Translations under genes and position numbers: made by a program
In this document: piece after piece, positions 31,262 through 34,683 of the stretch
Position numbering within the stretch: position 1 is the stretch's first letter
Layout of the letters: each line of letters begins with the position of its first letter
The notes under the pieces: model-generated
The model's input: only the letters and a program-made list of their open reading frames with translations
The model's database searches: none
Told to the model about the DNA's origin: nothing
NCBI GenBank assembly: GCA_947458875.1
Contig: CANGZD010000018.1
Coordinates: 1 to 34,683, forward strand
Source: Sphingobacteriaceae bacterium
GTDB taxonomy: Bacteria > Bacteroidota > Bacteroidia > Sphingobacteriales > Sphingobacteriaceae
Direction of reading: 5' to 3'
DNA: 34,683 nucleotides

Positions 31262-33787
31262 ATGAATAAATATTCTCTTAAATTTTTCGCTTTAATTTGT
31301 TGCTTGACCTTGGCATTTGGCTCAGCCAGTGCCCAGTCTGTCAATCCTCAAAACCTGAGTAATGTCAAAGTAAATCAACTGAGCGATGCTCAAATCCGTG
31401 CTTTTATTCGTCAGGTAGAAACTACCGGTTTGAGCGATGCACAATTGGAACAGGTGGCAATGGCCAGAGGCATGAGCCAGGAAGAAGTACAAAAATTGAG
31501 GGTCAGAGTAGATCAGATCAAAAAGCAAGATCAAAACAAAACAGAAAAAGACAAGAAAACCACCAAAGCCAACGAACAGCAGGTACCCAAAATCAATGCC
31601 GGTCGTAAAGCCCCCATCGATCCCCTGCAAGACAGTTTAGAGCGCAAAGACCCTGAAACTGAAGCCGAAAAAGCCTTATCAGAGTTGAAAACAAAAATTT
31701 TTGGTGCGGCTTTGTTCAAAAATACCAACCTCACTTTCGAACCTAATCTACGTTTAGCCACACCGGCCAATTATATATTGGGTCCCGATGATGAAATCGG
31801 TTTGGAGTTGACAGGCTACAACGAAGCCAGCTACAGCCTGCCCATTTCACCCGATGGCAATATCAAGGTAGAATATGTTGGCTTAATCCCATTAAATGGC
31901 CTTTCGGTGGAAGCAGCAAGCGCCAGAATCAAATCTCGTCTGGCCAAAGTTTATCCGGCCATTGCGCAGGGCCGTACCCAAGTCACGGTCACTTTAGGTA
32001 ACATCCGCAGCATCAAAGTCACCGTTTTGGGCGAAGCCATCAAACCAGGTTCCTTTACTTTACCATCTTTGGCTACTGCCTTTAATGCCCTTTATGCAGC
32101 CGGCGGACCTTCAGAGAACGGTTCGCTCCGTCAAATTGAGATCATTCGTAACAATAAGATCATTCGTAAACTCGATGTGTACGATTTTCTGCTTCGCGGC
32201 GATCAGGCCAATAACATCCGCCTCCAGGATCAAGACATCATCCGCATACCGCCTTATCAACAACGAGTGGAGTTTTTGGGCGAAGTAAAACGCCCGGCTA
32301 TTTTTGAAATGCTGTCCGGCGAAAGCCTCGATCAACTCATCAATTTTGCCGGTGGATTCACAGAGTCTGCCTACACCGCCCGCATCAAGGTATTACAAAA
32401 TACCGATAAGGAGCGCCGCATGAAGGATGTAGCCGCTGCCGATTTCAAAAGCTACCAGCCGCAAATGGGCGATAAATTTTATGTAGAACCAATATTAGAA
32501 CGCTTCGAAAACAGGGTGAGCATAGAAGGTGCCGTTTTCCGCCCGGGTAATTATGCCTTGAGCGAAGGACTCACCTTGAGCCAATTGCTGCAAAAGGCAG
32601 AGGGTTTAAAAGAAGATGCCTTTACCCAAAGAGCATATTTAACCCGTTTAAAATCCGACAATACCTTCGAATTAATCGCTTTCGATTTGGCTAAAATACT
32701 CAATGGCGGTACCGACGATATCCTGCTCAAAAGAGAAGATCAAATCCAAATCGCTTCCATCTTCGATTTAAGAGACGAATACAAAATCACCATCGACGGA
32801 GCCGTTCGCTTACCCGGCGAATTAAAATATGCCGAAAACATGGCTTTGGAAGATGCCATCATCCAGGCCGGTGGCTTTACCGAATCTGGATTTGCGAAAC
32901 GTATTGAAGTAGCTCGCAGGGTGAAAAATGCAGAAGAGTCCTCATCGGCTAAAACCGCCGAAATTTTTCAGATTGATGTGGATCCGCAACTCAAGTTCAG
33001 TAAAACCCAATTTAGCCTCGAACCATTTGATATCATTTCCATACGCAATGCACCCGGATTCGAAGAGCAGCGCCAAGTGGTACTCAAAGGGGAGGTGAAA
33101 TATCCCGGAGCTTATGCATTGAGTAGAAAAGACGAACGCATTTCCGACCTCATTATCCGTGCAGGCGGCTTAACCGAATTGGCTTACCCCCAAGGAGCTT
33201 CCTTAAAGCGCCCGGGACCAAAGGCCACCGGAAAAAAAGACCAATACGAGGCGGATGAAGAAGAATCCAAGAAATTAGTATTGCAGCAACGCTTGCAGAA
33301 AAAGTTAAACGATACCAGCAGTGTCGATATAGCCGAAGAAAAAGCCTTAAATATTGCCGTGGGTATCCAATTGGCAAAAATCATGAACAGACCGGGCTCC
33401 AATAGCGACTTAATCATGGAAGCCGGCGATACCATCAGCATTCCTAAAAAACTACAAACCGTAAAAGTGAGTGGCGAAGTGCTCTCCCCAATCACGGTGG
33501 TATACCGCTCCGGTAAAAGCCTCAAAACCTATGTTTCCGAAGCCGGCGGACCCAGCGAAAAGGCCATGCTCAAGCGGGCTTATGTCATTCAGGCCAATGG
33601 CGGTGTAAGAAGTACTGCGAAGCTGCTCTTCTTTAAGTTCTATCCTAAAGTAGGTCCCGGGGCCGAAGTATTCGTACCCACCAAAGCCGATAGAGCTAAA
33701 TTAAGTTCCCAAGAATTATTGGGTATTACCACAGGCATTGCTTCTCTGGGAGCCGTTATTTTAGGGATCATTAATTTAACCAAGTAA
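31262..33787 (+). CDS. Outer-membrane polysaccharide export protein with six SLBB domains
   Basis: ATG 31262 gives 841 residues with a type I-like signal peptide ending SASAQ (no lipobox), unlike lipoprotein Wza. A helical N-terminal region holds two LSDAQ units (LSDAQIRAFIRQVETTG and LSDAQLEQVAMARGMSQEEV) and a Lys/Gln-rich linker. The poly_export domain is at about 160-245 (YILGPDDEIGLELTGY, ISPDGNIKVEYVGLIPLNGL). Six SLBB units follow, each with a G-x-V-x-x-P core: VLGEAIKPGSFTL, FLGEVKRPAIFEM, IEGAVFRPGNYAL, IDGAVRLPGELKY, LKGEVKYPGAYAL and VSGEVLSPITVVY. A C-terminal hydrophobic helix (GITTGIASLGAVILGIINL) could anchor it. It probably forms the export channel with the Wzz-like protein 6 bp downstream. 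Confidence 0.92.
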   Translation: MNKYSLKFFALICCLTLAFGSASAQSVNPQNLSNVKVNQLSDAQIRAFIRQVETTGLSDAQLEQVAMARGMSQEEVQKLRVRVDQIKKQDQNKTEKDKKTTKANEQQVPKINAGRKAPIDPLQDSLERKDPETEAEKALSELKTKIFGAALFKNTNLTFEPNLRLATPANYILGPDDEIGLELTGYNEASYSLPISPDGNIKVEYVGLIPLNGLSVEAASARIKSRLAKVYPAIAQGRTQVTVTLGNIRSIKVTVLGEAIKPGSFTLPSLATAFNALYAAGGPSENGSLRQIEIIRNNKIIRKLDVYDFLLRGDQANNIRLQDQDIIRIPPYQQRVEFLGEVKRPAIFEMLSGESLDQLINFAGGFTESAYTARIKVLQNTDKERRMKDVAAADFKSYQPQMGDKFYVEPILERFENRVSIEGAVFRPGNYALSEGLTLSQLLQKAEGLKEDAFTQRAYLTRLKSDNTFELIAFDLAKILNGGTDDILLKREDQIQIASIFDLRDEYKITIDGAVRLPGELKYAENMALEDAIIQAGGFTESGFAKRIEVARRVKNAEESSSAKTAEIFQIDVDPQLKFSKTQFSLEPFDIISIRNAPGFEEQRQVVLKGEVKYPGAYALSRKDERISDLIIRAGGLTELAYPQGASLKRPGPKATGKKDQYEADEEESKKLVLQQRLQKKLNDTSSVDIAEEKALNIAVGIQLAKIMNRPGSNSDLIMEAGDTISIPKKLQTVKVSGEVLSPITVVYRSGKSLKTYVSEAGGPSEKAMLKRAYVIQANGGVRSTAKLLFFKFYPKVGPGAEVFVPTKADRAKLSSQELLGITTGIASLGAVILGIINLTK

Positions 33788-33793
33788 GTAGAT

Positions 33794-34683
33794 ATGGATC
33801 AGGTAAATCAGCAAACCCCACACTTGGCCGAAGACGAAATTTCTTTAAAAGAACTCCTCCAAAAATTAGGCGAGTACTACCAATACCTGCTGGGCTATTG
33901 GAAACTCATCTTATTGGCGGGACTGCTTGGCGGCCTCTTGGGCATCGGCTACGCCTTCCTCAAAAAGCCGGTTTACAAAGCGGAGTATTCTTTTGTGTTG
34001 GAAGATGAAAAATCAGGTGGTTTAGGTGGGGCACTCAGTTTGGCTTCCCAATTTGGATTAGATGTAGGTGGCGGCGGCGGAGGTGCCTTTGCCGGCGATA
34101 ACTTGATGGAACTGATGAAATCACGTTCCTTAGTGCAGCAAGCCTTATTAAGTCCCGTAGAAATCAATGGCAACAAACAGTCTTTACTAGATTATTATAT
34201 TAGCATCAACAAATTACGCGACGAATGGTCCGACCATCCTAAACTGGCCAAACTCAATTTTCCTATTAATGCCAATGCCAGCCAATTCAGCAGAGAACAA
34301 GATAGTATCGTGAAAGACATTCACGAAAATTTGACCAAAAATTTCCTCTCCGTAGCTAAGATTGATAAGAAGTTGAGCATCATTAAAGTGGAGGTCAAGT
34401 CAAACAACGAATTATTCGCCAAGCACTTTGCCGAAGCCCTGGTGGCTCAGGTATCCCGCTTTTATGTCGATACCAAGACGCAGAAATCAGCTAAGAATGT
34501 GGCCATCCTGCAACACCAGGCCGATTCGGTACGCCAGCGTTTAAATGCGGCCATCAGTGGAGTGGCACTGGCGAATGATGCCAATCCGAATTTGAACCCG
34601 GCCATGCAGGTATTGCGTGCACCCTCACAACAACGCCAGGTAGATGTGCAAGCCAATACCGCCATCCTCACCGAATTGGTCAA
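33794..34683 (+). CDS. Wzz/GumC-type polysaccharide chain-length determinant (partial, 3' end off the right edge)
   Basis: ATG 33794, 6 bp after the SLBB stop, opens a frame that stays open to the window end (296 codons). A short cytosolic N-terminus (ISLKELLQKLGEYYQYLLGY) precedes the first membrane helix, LILLAGLLGGLLGIGYAFL, at about 38-56. KKPVYKAEYSFVLEDEKSGG is the usual Wzz entry, followed by a Gly-rich stretch (LDVGGGGGGAFAG). Long helices then follow, with KSRSLVQQALL, IKVEVKSNNELFAKHFAEAL and VAILQHQADSVRQRLNAAIS, as expected for the periplasmic coiled part of PCP proteins. The second membrane helix and any tyrosine-kinase domain are beyond the edge. It regulates polymer length together with the export channel. 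Confidence 0.9.
   Translation, partial: MDQVNQQTPHLAEDEISLKELLQKLGEYYQYLLGYWKLILLAGLLGGLLGIGYAFLKKPVYKAEYSFVLEDEKSGGLGGALSLASQFGLDVGGGGGGAFAGDNLMELMKSRSLVQQALLSPVEINGNKQSLLDYYISINKLRDEWSDHPKLAKLNFPINANASQFSREQDSIVKDIHENLTKNFLSVAKIDKKLSIIKVEVKSNNELFAKHFAEALVAQVSRFYVDTKTQKSAKNVAILQHQADSVRQRLNAAISGVALANDANPNLNPAMQVLRAPSQQRQVDVQANTAILTELV

Noticed and set aside
30723-34683. Ordinary NusG and RNA-export genes of the core
   Set aside because: The NusG paralogue precedes SLBB export and Wzz-type genes directly, and lacks secE/ribosomal-protein neighbours, so a UpxY-type role fits better.

Overview
The window looks like a chromosomal segment of a Bacteroidota bacterium, most likely of the order Sphingobacteriales (Pedobacter-like). 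This rests on TAnnTTTG-type promoter -7 boxes, a TonB-dependent BtuB receptor, a GH92 mannosidase, a UpxY-type NusG paralogue heading a polysaccharide export operon, and an ECF sigma factor paired with a membrane regulator. Genus cannot be set from this sequence alone. No rRNA, tRNA, insertion sequence, prophage or CRISPR array was recognised. Most of the content is conserved core metabolism and envelope biology, not an obvious mobile island.

Layout. 1-146: start of a small repeat-containing lipoprotein (minus). 293-1953: ECF sigma factor followed by a one-polypeptide anti-sigma-like/membrane/trypsin-like protease fusion. 2012-4935: pdxH, yqgE, purE and purK. 5036-7799: cobalamin riboswitch, btuB, strong terminator and a convergent six-helix DUF6580-like membrane protein. 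8080-9046: small hypothetical protein and a CrtA-like (spheroidene monooxygenase family) protein. 9172-13406: plus-strand run msrC, FKBP isomerase, kynU, TspO-related membrane protein and class IV histone-deacetylase-like hydrolase, with gaps of 34, 10, 11 and 7 bp. 13403-14290: 3-hydroxyacyl-CoA dehydrogenase. 14353-15578: LexA/S24-type repressor divergent from a degenerate GIY-YIG protein, with three operator-like palindromes between them.

15641-26209 is a minus-strand block: aminotransferase and omega-amidase-like nitrilase, GH92 alpha-mannosidase, class A penicillin-binding protein, and a very large zinc-peptidase/beta-propeller/beta-barrel protein. 26285-29502: queuosine precursor transporter, FUSC-family membrane protein and cold-shock protein. 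29628-30191: DUF4142 lipoprotein. After a 531-bp non-coding leader, an exopolysaccharide/capsule export operon begins at 30723 (UpxY-like antiterminator, six-SLBB export protein, Wzz-type chain-length protein) and runs off the right edge.

The most interesting signals are the sigma plus anti-sigma/protease pair, the triple palindrome between the S24 repressor and the degenerate GIY-YIG gene, the peptidase/propeller/barrel fusion, the kynU/TspO-like/HDAC run, and the repeat-rich leader of the polysaccharide operon. Several gene starts were moved from an upstream TTG or GTG to an internal ATG; two genes (the HDAC-like hydrolase and the aminotransferase) appear to use TTG.
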